Below are positions 34,050-43,034 of a stretch of DNA of 64,000 bases, piece by piece; the first letter of the stretch is position 1, and each line of letters opens with the position of its first letter. The notes under the pieces were generated by a model that saw nothing but the letters and a program-made list of their open reading frames with translations, was not told the origin of the DNA and ran no database searches. The position numbers and the translations under genes are program-made. This stretch comes from Pseudomonas sp. GOM7 (lineage in GTDB: Bacteria; Pseudomonadota; Gammaproteobacteria; Pseudomonadales; Pseudomonadaceae): the NCBI RefSeq assembly GCF_026723825.1, contig NZ_CP113519.1:1240001-1304000 (forward strand), written 5' to 3'.

Positions 34050-34114
34050 CGTAGGGTGCGCCGTGCGCACCGTTCCCCATAAGTCGAGAGGCGGTGCGCA
34101 CGGCGCACCCTACG
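34050..34114. repeat. Long perfect inverted repeat
   Basis: Arms of 23 bases, CGTAGGGTGCGCCGTGCGCA plus CCG and its complement, surround a 19-base spacer. Part of the arm (GGTGCGCACAGCGCACCCTACA) recurs near 33533. It sits at the end of the RND pump operon and may serve as its terminator. Confidence 0.8.
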
Positions 34115-34128
34115 GGTTAAGGCCCTGA

Positions 34129-37100
34129 TCAGTGCGCGGGGGAGACCTCCGCCTGTTGTTGCGGCTCGGCGTCTGGCTTGGCTAGCAGGCTGTAGACGCA
34201 GGGCAGCACGAACAGGGTGAACAGCGTGCCGACACTCATGCCGGTGGCGATCACCAGGCCGATGTCGAAGCGGCTCACCGCACCGGCGCCGGTGGCGAGG
34301 ATCAGCGGCACCATGCCGAAGACCATGGCGGCGGTGGTCATCAACACCGGGCGCAGGCGGATGGCGGCGGCTTCCTCGATGGCCTCGCGCACCTTCAGCC
34401 CCTTCTCGCGACGTAGCTGGTTGGCGAACTCGACGATGAGGATGCCGTGCTTGCTGATCAGGCCGATCAGCGTCACCAGGCCCACCTGGGTGTAGATGTT
34501 CATGGTGGAGAAACCGAGGAAGATCGGGATCAAGGCACCGCAGATCGACAGCGGCACGGTGACCAGGATCACCAGCGGGTCGCGGAAGCTCTCGAACTGT
34601 GCCGCCAGCACCAGGAAGATGATCGCCAGTGCCAGGCCGAAGGTGAGGAACAGCGCGCTGCCTTCCTGCACGTACTGGCGCGAGGCGCCGGCGTAGTCGT
34701 AGCTGTAGCCGCGTGGCGCTTCCTCACGGGCGATCTGGGTCACGGTGTCGATGGCGTCGCCCATGCTGACGATGGGGAAGCCTTGGATGATCGCCGAGTT
34801 GAGCTGCTGGAACTGATTGAGCTTGGTCGGCCGTGCGCGGTCGCTGATGCTGATCAGGGTGCCCAGTGGCACCATCTGGCCGCTCTCGCTGCGCACGTAG
34901 TAGCTGTCCAGCCAGCCCGGATTGTCACGGTAGGCACGCTCCACCTGGGCGATCACCTTGTAGCTGCGCCCGTCGATGGTGAAGCGGTTGATCTCGCCTT
35001 CGCCGAGCAGGCTGGCCAGGGTGGTGCCCAGATCCTGCATGGATACGCCCATCTGTGCGGCCTTCTCACGGTCGATGTCGACCACGATCTCCGGCTTGTC
35101 GAACGCCAGGTCGATATTGAGGAAGGCGAACTTGCCGGACTCCTGCGCGCGCGCCTTGATCCGCTCGGCCACCTGCAGCAGCGACTCGTAATCGTTCGGC
35201 GTGTTGACCACGAACTGGAACGGCAGGCCTTCGCCCGTGCCCGGCAGCGACGGCAGGTTGAAACCGAAGATCTGCAGGCCGGGAATCTTGTCGAGCTTGG
35301 CCTGCACCTCCGGAAGAATCTCCATCTGCGTGCGCGAACGCTGATCCCAGGGCTTGAGCAGGAAGCCGCCGATACCCGACTGCACGCCGTTGAAGCCATT
35401 GATCTGGAACGACGAGTAATACTCGGGGAAGGTCTTGAAGATCTCCACGAACTGGTCGGTGTAGGCGTTCATGTAGTCCAGGTTGGTGGGCTGTGGCGAC
35501 TGGGTCATCATGAACACGATGCCCTGGTCTTCCTCGGGCGCCAGTTCGTTCTGCGAGAAACTGAGCAGCACCGGGATCAGCGCCATCACGATCAGGCCGA
35601 ACACCACCACCACCGGGCGAGTGTTCAGGGTGCCGTGGAGCATCTTCTGATAACGCTGCTTGAGCTTGTCGAATAGCTGATCCAGGCGATGCGCCAGGCC
35701 CGAGGGGTTCTCCTCGTGGCGCAGCAGCTTGGCGCACATCATCGGCGACAGGGTCAGGGCGACGATGCCGGAGATGATCACCGCGCCGGCCAGGGTCAGG
35801 GCGAACTCCTTGAACAGCGCGCCGGTCAGTCCTTCGAGAAAGCCAATGGGCGCGTAAACCGCGGCCAGGGTGATGGTCATGGAGATCACCGGCATGGCGA
35901 TCTCGCGCGCCCCTTCGATGGCGGCATCGAAGGGCGTCTTGCCCTCTTCGATATGGCGGTGGATGTTCTCCACCACCACGATGGCATCGTCCACCACCAG
36001 GCCGATGGCCAGCACCATGGCCAGCAGGGTGAGCAGGTTGATCGAATAGCCCATCAACTGCATGAAGAACAGCACACCGATCATCGACAGCGGAATGGTG
36101 ACCACCGGGATCAGCACCGAGCGGAAGGCGCCGAGGAACAGGAATACCACGACTATGACGATCAGCACCGCTTCGCCCAGCGTCTTCACCACCTCGTCGA
36201 TGGAGGCCTGGATGAACTCGGTGGCGTCGTAGGCGATGGCCACCTTGAGGTTCGGCGGCAACTGCGCTTCCAGGTCGGGCATGGCCGCGCGCACGTGCTT
36301 GATCACGTCCAGCGGGTTGGCGCTGGGCGTACCCTTGATGGCGATGTACACCGAGGGTATGCCGTCGAAGGAGCTGATCGCGTCGTAGCTGGCCGCGCCC
36401 ATTTCCACCCGCGCGATATCACGCACCAGCACGCGGCTATCGCCCTGGGTCTTCACCGGAATGGAGCCGAAGGCCTCGGGTGATTTCAGATCGGTGCTGG
36501 CGTTGATACTGGTGACCACGTACTCGCCCTTCACCTCGCCGGCGGCAGAGAGGAAGTTGTACTTGCGCACGGCATCGTTGAGGTCGCCTGCGGTCACGCC
36601 GTAGGCGGCCATCTTCACCGGATCCAGCCACAGGCGCATGGCGAACACCTGGTTACCGAGGATCTGCGCCTCGGCCATGCCGGGCAGGGTGGCCAGCTTG
36701 GGCTGGATCACCCTTGAGAGGTAATCGGTGATCTGCGGGTTGGATAGCTCCTTGCTGTAGAAGCTGACATACATCAGCGCCGAGGCATCGGCTGCTTCCT
36801 TGCTCAGCACCGGGTCTTCGGCGTCCTGCGGCAACTGGTTCTTCACCTCGTTGGCCTTGGCCAGCAACTCGGTGAACAGGCGGTCGCTGTTGGCGCCGAT
36901 GCGCGCGTAGATGGAGATGGTGGACAGGTTCTGCTGGCTCGACGAGGTCATGTAGTCGATGCCTTCGGCGCTGGCCAGGCTTTGCTGCAGTGGCTGGGTG
37001 ATATAGCCCTGGATGGTCTCGGCATTGGCGCCGGGGTAGGCGGTGGTGACCGTGATCAGGGCGTTTTCCATCTGCGGGTACTGGCGGATGACCAGCTTGC

Positions 37101-37188
37101 CGAACGCCTGGATGCCGAGCAGGACGATCAGCAGGCTGACCACGGTGGCCAGCACGGGGCGACGGATGAAAGGATCGGTGAAAGCCAT
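34129..37188 (-). CDS. RND multidrug efflux pump, inner-membrane permease
   Basis: A 1019-residue HAE1-type proton antiporter. It opens MAFTDPFIRRPVLATVVSLL and has 12 membrane helices with two large periplasmic loops. The helix-4 proton relay aspartates are seen in AIGLVVDDAIVVVENIHRH near residue 400. The carboxy end has the LISKHGILIVEFANQLRRE signature and the helix-11/12 block. It follows its adaptor by about 60 bases. No outer-membrane channel gene follows, so the pump probably borrows a general TolC/OprM-like channel. The sequence recalls MexI-like pumps of P. aeruginosa, but I do not assign a symbol. Confidence 0.93.
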   Translation of the reverse strand: MAFTDPFIRRPVLATVVSLLIVLLGIQAFGKLVIRQYPQMENALITVTTAYPGANAETIQGYITQPLQQSLASAEGIDYMTSSSQQNLSTISIYARIGANSDRLFTELLAKANEVKNQLPQDAEDPVLSKEAADASALMYVSFYSKELSNPQITDYLSRVIQPKLATLPGMAEAQILGNQVFAMRLWLDPVKMAAYGVTAGDLNDAVRKYNFLSAAGEVKGEYVVTSINASTDLKSPEAFGSIPVKTQGDSRVLVRDIARVEMGAASYDAISSFDGIPSVYIAIKGTPSANPLDVIKHVRAAMPDLEAQLPPNLKVAIAYDATEFIQASIDEVVKTLGEAVLIVIVVVFLFLGAFRSVLIPVVTIPLSMIGVLFFMQLMGYSINLLTLLAMVLAIGLVVDDAIVVVENIHRHIEEGKTPFDAAIEGAREIAMPVISMTITLAAVYAPIGFLEGLTGALFKEFALTLAGAVIISGIVALTLSPMMCAKLLRHEENPSGLAHRLDQLFDKLKQRYQKMLHGTLNTRPVVVVFGLIVMALIPVLLSFSQNELAPEEDQGIVFMMTQSPQPTNLDYMNAYTDQFVEIFKTFPEYYSSFQINGFNGVQSGIGGFLLKPWDQRSRTQMEILPEVQAKLDKIPGLQIFGFNLPSLPGTGEGLPFQFVVNTPNDYESLLQVAERIKARAQESGKFAFLNIDLAFDKPEIVVDIDREKAAQMGVSMQDLGTTLASLLGEGEINRFTIDGRSYKVIAQVERAYRDNPGWLDSYYVRSESGQMVPLGTLISISDRARPTKLNQFQQLNSAIIQGFPIVSMGDAIDTVTQIAREEAPRGYSYDYAGASRQYVQEGSALFLTFGLALAIIFLVLAAQFESFRDPLVILVTVPLSICGALIPIFLGFSTMNIYTQVGLVTLIGLISKHGILIVEFANQLRREKGLKVREAIEEAAAIRLRPVLMTTAAMVFGMVPLILATGAGAVSRFDIGLVIATGMSVGTLFTLFVLPCVYSLLAKPDAEPQQQAEVSPAH

Positions 37189-37248
37189 GATGGGTTCCTT
37201 GGCTGTTGCTGACCGTGGCCGCCTACATAGGGGCGGCCACGGGGCTCG

Positions 37249-38391
37249 TCAGTTGGCGCTCGGCTCGATGCTGGGCTGCACGGGATCATCCACGATGGCC
37301 ACATGAGAACCGTTGTCCAGTTTCAACTGGCCGGAAATGACCACCTGCTGGCCGGCCTTCAAGCCTTCGAGGATCACCACGCTACCGTCACGCCGCTCGC
37401 CCGTGGTGACGAAATGGCGCTGCACCACCAGATAGGGCTTGCCGTCATCGGTCTTCACCGCCTCGCCCTTGTCGTCCTGCTTCTCGCTGATCAGGTACAC
37501 CGAGTTGCCATACAGGGTGTAGGTGATGGCGGTTTCCGGCACGGTGATCCGGGCCTGGTCGGACGGCAACTCCACCTGCAGATTGGCGAACATACCGGGC
37601 AGCAGCTTCTCGTCCGGGTTGGCCAGGGTGGCGCGCACCTGCAGGTTGCGGGTGTCTTTCTCCACCTTGGGGTTGATGGCGCTGATGCTGCCGGCGAAGG
37701 TCTCGCCCGGGTAAGCGGCGACGCTGACCTGCACGCGTTGGCCGACGGCCAGTTTCGGCGCCTGCTGCTCGGGCAGGAAGAAGTCCACGTTCAGTTGCGA
37801 CAGATCCTGCAGGGTGGCGATGGCCGCGCCTGGGGACAGGTAGGTGCCGGGGTCGACCTGGCGAATGCCAATGGTGCCGGAGAAGGGCGCGTTGATGCGC
37901 TTCTTGTCTAGCTGCGCCTTGAGTTGGGCGACGCTGGCGGTGGCCTTCTGCAGGGTCGAGGCCAGGCGGTCGAACTCGCTCTTGGAAATGTTCGAGCGGC
38001 TGACTAGGCTGCGTCCGCGTTCGTACTCGATCTGCGCCAGGCTGCGCTCGGCCTCGGCGGTGGCCAGGCTGGCGCGCTCCACCTCGCTGTCGAGCTGGAT
38101 CAGCGCCTGACCGCGCTGAACTTTCTGCCCCGACTCGAACAGCACCTCACGCACGATCCCCTCGACCTCTGCGGACAAGTCCACGCCCTGATAGGCTTTG
38201 AGCGTACCGATGGCTGGCAAGCGGCCTTGCCACGGCTGCTCGATAGCGGTGGCGGCGGAAATATTGATGGCCGGCTGTGGCGCCGAGAACATCTGCACCT
38301 GTTTATAGATCGAGAAGCCTTTATAGGCGGCGAGGGCGAGCACCACGAGCAAGACGGCACCCAGCATGATCAGCATGCGGCGGAGCAACAT
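37249..38391 (-). CDS. RND efflux periplasmic adaptor (membrane-fusion protein)
   Basis: A 380-residue adaptor that joins the RND permease to an outer-membrane channel. An uncleaved membrane anchor (RMLIMLGAVLLVVLALAAYKG) at residues 5-25 is followed by the lipoyl half-motifs (LSAEVEGIVREVLFESGQKV near 80; INAPFSGTIGIRQVDPGTYL near 165), separated by an alpha-hairpin of about 60 residues. Beta-barrel and membrane-proximal domains follow. The ATG at 38391 has a GGAACC site; the frame to 38514 is not family-like. It is first in the two-gene operon. Confidence 0.9.
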   Translation of the reverse strand: MLLRRMLIMLGAVLLVVLALAAYKGFSIYKQVQMFSAPQPAINISAATAIEQPWQGRLPAIGTLKAYQGVDLSAEVEGIVREVLFESGQKVQRGQALIQLDSEVERASLATAEAERSLAQIEYERGRSLVSRSNISKSEFDRLASTLQKATASVAQLKAQLDKKRINAPFSGTIGIRQVDPGTYLSPGAAIATLQDLSQLNVDFFLPEQQAPKLAVGQRVQVSVAAYPGETFAGSISAINPKVEKDTRNLQVRATLANPDEKLLPGMFANLQVELPSDQARITVPETAITYTLYGNSVYLISEKQDDKGEAVKTDDGKPYLVVQRHFVTTGERRDGSVVILEGLKAGQQVVISGQLKLDNGSHVAIVDDPVQPSIEPSAN

Positions 38392-38800
38392 ATTCCGGTT
38401 CCTTGGCAGAGCGGGGTCGAGCCTGGAATAGGCAGGACTGAGCACGATAGTGCCGCTCGCTGACGATGTCAAAAAGCGCTCATTTGCAAGGTATTTAAGC
38501 GCTGAAAGCGGCATTTTGGCGGCTGCTGGTGCTTTGCGCCGTTGTCACGGGGGCGAGCGTTGTGGGCGTGGTTCGGCAGGAAAGGTTGGCTGCAATCCGT
38601 GGGCTTTTTGTCTATCCCATCGTAATTGAGGGGGCAAAAGCGGAGGTCAAGCGAATACGGCGTGCTGTGTCGGCGTAGGCGCAAAGATTTGATTTTCAAG
38701 ATCTTTTTGAAGGCTTGTGAGCTGGATGGTGCAGAGTTATATGGAAGGCTCTACTATTGGATTAGTACCGCCTTCTATCTAATCACTGTTAGCTGCCGCC
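38392..38800. other. Intergenic boundary between high-GC core and accessory patch
   Basis: The left half holds the adaptor's promoter region. The right half (from about 38690) shifts to AT-rich sequence. No supported gene is seen. GTTAGCTG at 38788-38795, just before the next gene, has an inverted copy at 39326-39333. Confidence 0.6.
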
Positions 38801-39172
38801 ATGGAATGCTCAGTCCGCATCAACGACGAACTTATAAAAGCCCACATTCGGCCTGAATACAGCCGAAGCATCTTCTATTTCTGGAATCTAGAGAGCTCAT
38901 CGTTATCTGAAAGCCAAATCAGAGAAGACGGTCCCCATATCAGCCTCTTTCTCTCACCTGGCGAGTTTTTATCGCTCGCCACCACCGGTACATGGCCAAA
39001 AGAAGACCAAATCACGCCACTCCGTATCTTTGGTCAAATCAGTGAGCGCGAAGGCCGCTCAGCATGTGAGTATGGCTCAATAATACGGTACATCGATAGC
39101 GTCGATTTCAACTCCTCCTTTGATGGCGAGTCTTTATCAATTGCAATCCACGGCTCTACTCTCCCCCCCTGA
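38801..39172 (+). CDS. Orphan hypothetical protein in low-GC patch
   Basis: A 123-residue protein with no motif I recognise. It is serine-rich and mixed alpha/beta (IFYFWNLESSSLSESQ; HISLFLSPGEFLSLATTG). The base composition is clearly lower in GC than the flanks, indicating transfer. There is no convincing ribosome site before the ATG. The segment 39175-39332 in another frame (ending TMPSEEISSFVKDLTTRESLMRS) may be its displaced carboxy end, which would imply a frameshift. Flanking 8-base inverted sequences give it a cassette-like look. It could be an immunity-type protein, but this is not supported. Confidence 0.45.
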   Translation: MECSVRINDELIKAHIRPEYSRSIFYFWNLESSSLSESQIREDGPHISLFLSPGEFLSLATTGTWPKEDQITPLRIFGQISEREGRSACEYGSIIRYIDSVDFNSSFDGESLSIAIHGSTLPP

Positions 39173-39599
39173 GCTGTACACCTCAAGATCACCAAGAGAA
39201 AGAGCACTATTATCCCGAACCAACTTTTCTATCAAAATTACCATGCCATCTGAAGAAATTAGCTCCTTTGTTAAAGACCTAACTACGCGAGAATCTCTTA
39301 TGCGGTCACTACATGCGCAGCGTGTCAGCTAACAATGTATATGGACTACCCCCGCAAGTAGTGAGCAATAGCTTTTCGATCCTGTCGTCAGCGCGGTTGC
39401 ATTCGTATATCCGGCCTGTTGTGGGCTCTTGCGCCCTGGCCATTCTGTATTTCGCACAGCGGGGGCCAAGCGTTCAATCGATCCCTGGGATCATCATTGT
39501 TATCGGCCTTGTTCCGCTGCAGGACTCGCCTGTTCCGACAGTTTCGCTATTCACCACAACCACAAGAAAACCATCACACCTTTCTGATTACCCCCGCCG
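39173..39599. other. Non-coding remnant region before the IS110 fragment
   Basis: No convincing gene. The open frames here lack ribosome sites and family-like sequence. A 6-bp hairpin CCCGCC/GGCGGG at 39594-39609 could mark the old element's end or a terminator. Confidence 0.5.
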
Positions 39600-40221
39600 T
39601 CAGGCGGGCTTTACGCTCTGCCAATTGCCACTGAACCGCTGCTCATGGCACCACACCGCCCAGCAGATCCGCACCAGCTTATTGGCCAGGGCCACTGCTG
39701 CTTTGTTGTGACCGATACGGGCTGCCGTCTCGACGGCCCATCGCTGTAACTGCGTCAGCTTTTCAGGTGTACGGGCCTGGCAGCGTTGTGCCGTCAGCCA
39801 TGCCGCGCAGCAGGTTGATGCGCAGGGTGCGGCTCTTCTTCCAGGTTTCCCGCAGTCCATGCAATTGCTGGAGCTGTTGTTGATCGTGGCTCTTCACCGG
39901 CACGGGATGAATATCGGTGCAGCGCGCGGCTTCCAGCATGGCATCGCAGTCGTTGCGGTCGGTCTTGTTGCGCCGACGATAGGGCCGCACGTAACGCGGA
40001 TGCAGCAGCCGGACCTGATGTCCCAGCGATTGCGCCAACCGTCCCCAGTAATGCGCTGTGCCGCAGGCTTCCATCACCCACTCGACCGGCTCGGCCTGCT
40101 CCTGTATATATCGCCTGAACGCCTCCCGGTTCAGCCGCTTGCGCTGCACCACCTGGCCGAAACGGACACTCTCGGCAACTTGGTAAACGGACTTGGCCAG
40201 ATCAACGGCAATGCACTTCAT
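39600..40221 (-). pseudogene. IS110-family transposase remnant with internal deletion
   Basis: The amino-terminal DEDD-type domain is clear: MKCIAVDLAKSVYQVAE at 40221, then VMEACGTAHYWGRLAQ and KTDRNDCDAMLEAAR. About 150 residues in, the frame breaks after LLRGMADGTTLPG. A second frame (from about 39800 to 39600) continues as RTPEKLTQLQRWAVETAAR and the family's carboxy end. Full IS110 transposases have about 330-350 residues, so the middle, including the catalytic serine region, is deleted. The element cannot move by itself. It marks the accessory patch as an insertion hot spot. Confidence 0.83.
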
Positions 40222-40390
40222 AACAGCTCTCCCAATTTCAGCTACCACAGCACTCAGGTATAGAACTGTGGCGTTGGGGAGTCCATTACAGCATTCAAAC
40301 CGTTTGCTTCGCTCACTGGGACGGGCTAAAGCCCGCCCCTTAACCAAACGTTAAGAGGCGTGTCTAGCGTAAACCAGATGGAAAGGACCA

Positions 40391-41281
40391 ATGCAAAATA
40401 AATTTGGTACAATAAAAAACCCTTTATCCGTTATTGCTATTTTTGCTGGAATTGCTGAAATCAGTGGAGCAATGGTTCTGCCACACATAGCCCCAAATAA
40501 TCAGGAGCTTTTTATATGGTTTCTCATGATTTTTCCCTTTACTTTGGTCATATTATTTTTCATAACTCTTAATTGGAATTACAAGGTTCTTTATGCTCCT
40601 TCAGATTTTCAAAATGAAGAGCACTTTGTAAACCTTCAAAAGGCCTCTGCATCAGAAATCTTCTTAAAGATGGAGAATGAATTGAACGATGATCTCCTAA
40701 CGAACAATATTCAAGAGTTGGGTAATGACTCTGTGAATTCTGTTGACCTTGAGAAGGTAAAGGAGGCTGTAGTGGATTCAGAGATACGACTAAGCATGGG
40801 GAAAATTAGCACGTCAGAAGAAAGAGCTAAGCATTCTGAAATATTGAGAAGCATCAATAGACAAAGAATGAGGGAAGGAAGGTTGCTTGAAGATATTCTA
40901 ATTGCCAAGTTAGAGAATGAGTTTGGTGAAACTATTGAGCGTGATATGAAGTTTCAAAATGACAGGTATAGATTTATTTTTGATGGGGTTATTCGAAAAG
41001 GAAGTAACATCACTGCCATTGAAATTAAACGTATGAACAAGAATACAATGAGTTCGTCCATGGTATCAGGTCTTGTTCATCGATTTCGAGCATTTTATGA
41101 ATCACTAAATGAAGTCGAAAAGAAAGATTTTTCTTTAGTGTTTGCTATAGCTACAGATGAAAATGTAGAAGAAATGAAAGATTTTATAGATCGTATGCTG
41201 TCGCCTCTGGAGTTCAAATATTACACAAAAATATATGCTGTAGACGAACTAGTAAAAGAGGAAGTGAGAAATGTCTCTTAA
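40391..41281 (+). CDS. Membrane-anchored protein with PD-(D/E)XK nuclease-like domain
   Basis: A 296-residue protein encoded by very AT-rich DNA. Two membrane helices (residues 11-33 and 41-62, the latter LFIWFLMIFPFTLVILFF) are followed by a charged linker with coiled-coil character. A carboxy-terminal domain shows E167, D198 (RFIFDGVI) and E211-x-K213 (ITAIEIKRM), the spacing expected of a PD-(D/E)XK nuclease core with beta strands around it. The start follows GGAAAGGACC. It lies next to an IS110 remnant. I infer a transferred defence or DNA-processing protein that works at the membrane. Loss of catalysis, with only binding retained, is possible. Confidence 0.72.
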   Translation: MQNKFGTIKNPLSVIAIFAGIAEISGAMVLPHIAPNNQELFIWFLMIFPFTLVILFFITLNWNYKVLYAPSDFQNEEHFVNLQKASASEIFLKMENELNDDLLTNNIQELGNDSVNSVDLEKVKEAVVDSEIRLSMGKISTSEERAKHSEILRSINRQRMREGRLLEDILIAKLENEFGETIERDMKFQNDRYRFIFDGVIRKGSNITAIEIKRMNKNTMSSSMVSGLVHRFRAFYESLNEVEKKDFSLVFAIATDENVEEMKDFIDRMLSPLEFKYYTKIYAVDELVKEEVRNVS

Positions 41282-41300
41282 CAAGCCGCTCAAGTAAGTA

Positions 41301-41372
41301 GCCTGGGTTGAACGCAGCGATACCCAGGGGGCAGGGACATGATGGGTTTCGTTGTACTCAACCCATCCTACG
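41301..41372. repeat. Dispersed palindromic repeat, second copy
   Basis: GCCTGGGTTGAACGCAGCGA then TACCCAGG, followed by a second palindrome (GATGGGTT...AACCCATC). It shares about 28 of 31 bases with the copy between rlaP and rtcA. It marks the right edge of the AT-rich patch. Confidence 0.7.
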
Positions 41373-41410
41373 AATGAGCAAGACCAGACCTAAATATCAA
41401 GGAGTGAGTG

Positions 41411-41623
41411 ATGGTGGATTTTGACTGGCACAGCGGCCCGATCAGCGCCGAAACCCCGGTGACCGAAGGCTATCGGAATACCCAGAACGTGCGTCGATTC
41501 CTGACGGCGGCTTGTGGCCCTGGTTTCAAGTTCGATCGTGCGTTCATGGCCTGGATCAAGGATGGAAGGCCTAAGACCATGGGTGAAGTGGCAGCGCAGT
41601 GGCGGCTGCGCAATCGAGACTGA
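41411..41623 (+). CDS. Small DUF6434-like protein
   Basis: A 70-residue protein, MVDFDWHSGPISAETPVTEG at the start, then a helical segment ending MGEVAAQWRLRNRD. This resembles the small SAP-like DUF6434 domain (the WHSGPIS...T..YRNTQNVRRF pattern), which is often encoded with acetyltransferases. The ATG at 41411 follows AAGGAG. It ends 2 bases before the acetyltransferase start, so they form an operon. It may bind nucleic acid, but that is only suggested by the SAP resemblance. Confidence 0.7.
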   Translation: MVDFDWHSGPISAETPVTEGYRNTQNVRRFLTAACGPGFKFDRAFMAWIKDGRPKTMGEVAAQWRLRNRD

Positions 41624-41625
41624 AC

Positions 41626-42147
41626 ATGGAGGCTCTGGTGCAATCCCGCGAGGTGTCACTTCAGCGCTGGCAATCGCTTTCTCCATCTCAGCAGGCTGCG
41701 GTCCTGACTCTGAGCGTTACGGCGCAGCAGATCGAGTTTGCCGGCACGGTGGAGCATTCGGTTCAGGTGTGCCAGGCGGATCAGGCTGATGAGATTGCCG
41801 GCCTGGCGATTATTGAAGCGGGCAGTGTGGTTGGCTTTCTACTGCTTAAACGTGGGGCCAGCGCACCGGCGTGGGCAGGGGTGACTGCTGTCGTTGTCAG
41901 CGCCATGCGCATCGATACCCTCCAGCAAGGCAAGGGGTTGGGGTCTGCCGCTTTGCGGGCTGTGCCTGGCTGGTTGGCTGAGCATTGGCCTGGGGCAACC
42001 GAACTTATCCTGTCCGTGGATGAAGAAAATCGGTTGGCGCGTAATGCTTACGCCAAGGCGGGTTTCGTTGATCTCGGCAAGAAGGAGGAAGGCCGCATTG
42101 GCTGGGTGCGCTATATGGCCAGGCCGCTTCGGGGCATCTCGAGTTAG
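41626..42147 (+). CDS. GNAT-family N-acetyltransferase
   Basis: A 173-residue acetyl-CoA-dependent acetyltransferase. The acetyl-CoA binding motif RIDTLQQGKGLGSAAL (R/QxxGxG/A type) is near residue 107, preceded by the beta-4 strand. NRLARNAYAKAGFVDLG near 140 is the typical carboxy-terminal signature. The substrate is unknown. It is translated directly after the small DUF6434-like gene and is convergent with the hydrolase gene. Confidence 0.85.
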   Translation: MEALVQSREVSLQRWQSLSPSQQAAVLTLSVTAQQIEFAGTVEHSVQVCQADQADEIAGLAIIEAGSVVGFLLLKRGASAPAWAGVTAVVVSAMRIDTLQQGKGLGSAALRAVPGWLAEHWPGATELILSVDEENRLARNAYAKAGFVDLGKKEEGRIGWVRYMARPLRGISS

Positions 42148-42156
42148 CCATCCTGA

Positions 42157-42963
42157 CTATGACAATAACCGGCATATCTCGGGTGCCGCCTTCTGCAGGC
42201 AGGAGTAATGGGACAAGCCTTCCATCCAGTGAGCCTGCACCTTGTCGGTCATGACGCGCGCCAGGTAGCGGCTCATGCCGGGTGGTGACCAGTTATCTGC
42301 GCTGCCATGCCAGAGATGAACAGGAGTCGCTTCGTCAAATATGCCCACCGACCATGGCCCCAGAAACTGCTCGATATCCCGCGCATAGCCGCCAATCCCC
42401 TCGGCAAAACACTCGGCCAGAATGCGTTGCATGCTCGCCTTGAACTCGGGCTGTTGCGCCAGCTCGGCGTCCACGCCCTGGGCGCTGGCAAATAGCATGC
42501 GGTGCAGAAGGCCAGGTGAGTGTCTGGCAAGAATGGACTGAAAGCGGCTGAGCAGACGGAAGAGGCCAGCATGGTCTCGGGCCAGTTTGAATACGGCTTT
42601 GCCTGCCATGGCTGGCAAAAAATCACCTCGATCGAGCGGCGCCACAGCCGAGACGAGGTGTAGGGCGTTCACCTGGCCAGGCAGATGGCGGCTGGTTTCC
42701 AGGGCGACATGGGTGCCCAGGGAAAAGCCGATGAAGTCGACTGGAGTATTCGAGCTAACGGCGTTGATGGCTTGGGCGAGATGTCGGTAGTAAGCCGCGC
42801 CCTGGAGGCGCTGGTCGATGGCGAACCTGTCGAGGCAGAGCACGCGCAAGCCGTGCTGCTTTGCCGGGGCGTCGAGCATGCGTGCTTCATTGGGGGAGCC
42901 CGGCGCACCATGGAAATAGACAACCGGTTTGCCGGTTGAATCTCCGTATTCCCTGACTTGCAT
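42157..42963 (-). CDS. Alpha/beta hydrolase
   Basis: A 268-residue alpha/beta-fold hydrolase. The oxyanion-hole motif VVYFHGAPGS is near residue 16, the nucleophile elbow GFSLGT near 82, the acid residue probably in HGSADNW near 218 and the histidine in GLSHYS near 254. I chose the ATG at 42963 because GGAG precedes it; an upstream ATG at 42993 lacks a site. No signal peptide is seen. The substrate is unknown. It lies downstream of the AraC gene on the same strand, with 71 bases between. Confidence 0.82.
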   Translation of the reverse strand: MQVREYGDSTGKPVVYFHGAPGSPNEARMLDAPAKQHGLRVLCLDRFAIDQRLQGAAYYRHLAQAINAVSSNTPVDFIGFSLGTHVALETSRHLPGQVNALHLVSAVAPLDRGDFLPAMAGKAVFKLARDHAGLFRLLSRFQSILARHSPGLLHRMLFASAQGVDAELAQQPEFKASMQRILAECFAEGIGGYARDIEQFLGPWSVGIFDEATPVHLWHGSADNWSPPGMSRYLARVMTDKVQAHWMEGLSHYSCLQKAAPEICRLLS

Positions 42964-43034
42964 CCCTGGCTCTCCAGCGAGTGCGTTGTGCATCCATGCA
43001 GCCGAAGATGCAGGAGGCCCCGAGCCAGCTCAGG

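Noticed and set aside
39313..39711. 132-aa frame before the IS110 remnant
   Set aside because: No ribosome site, no family-like pattern, and it runs into the transposase remnant on the other strand.
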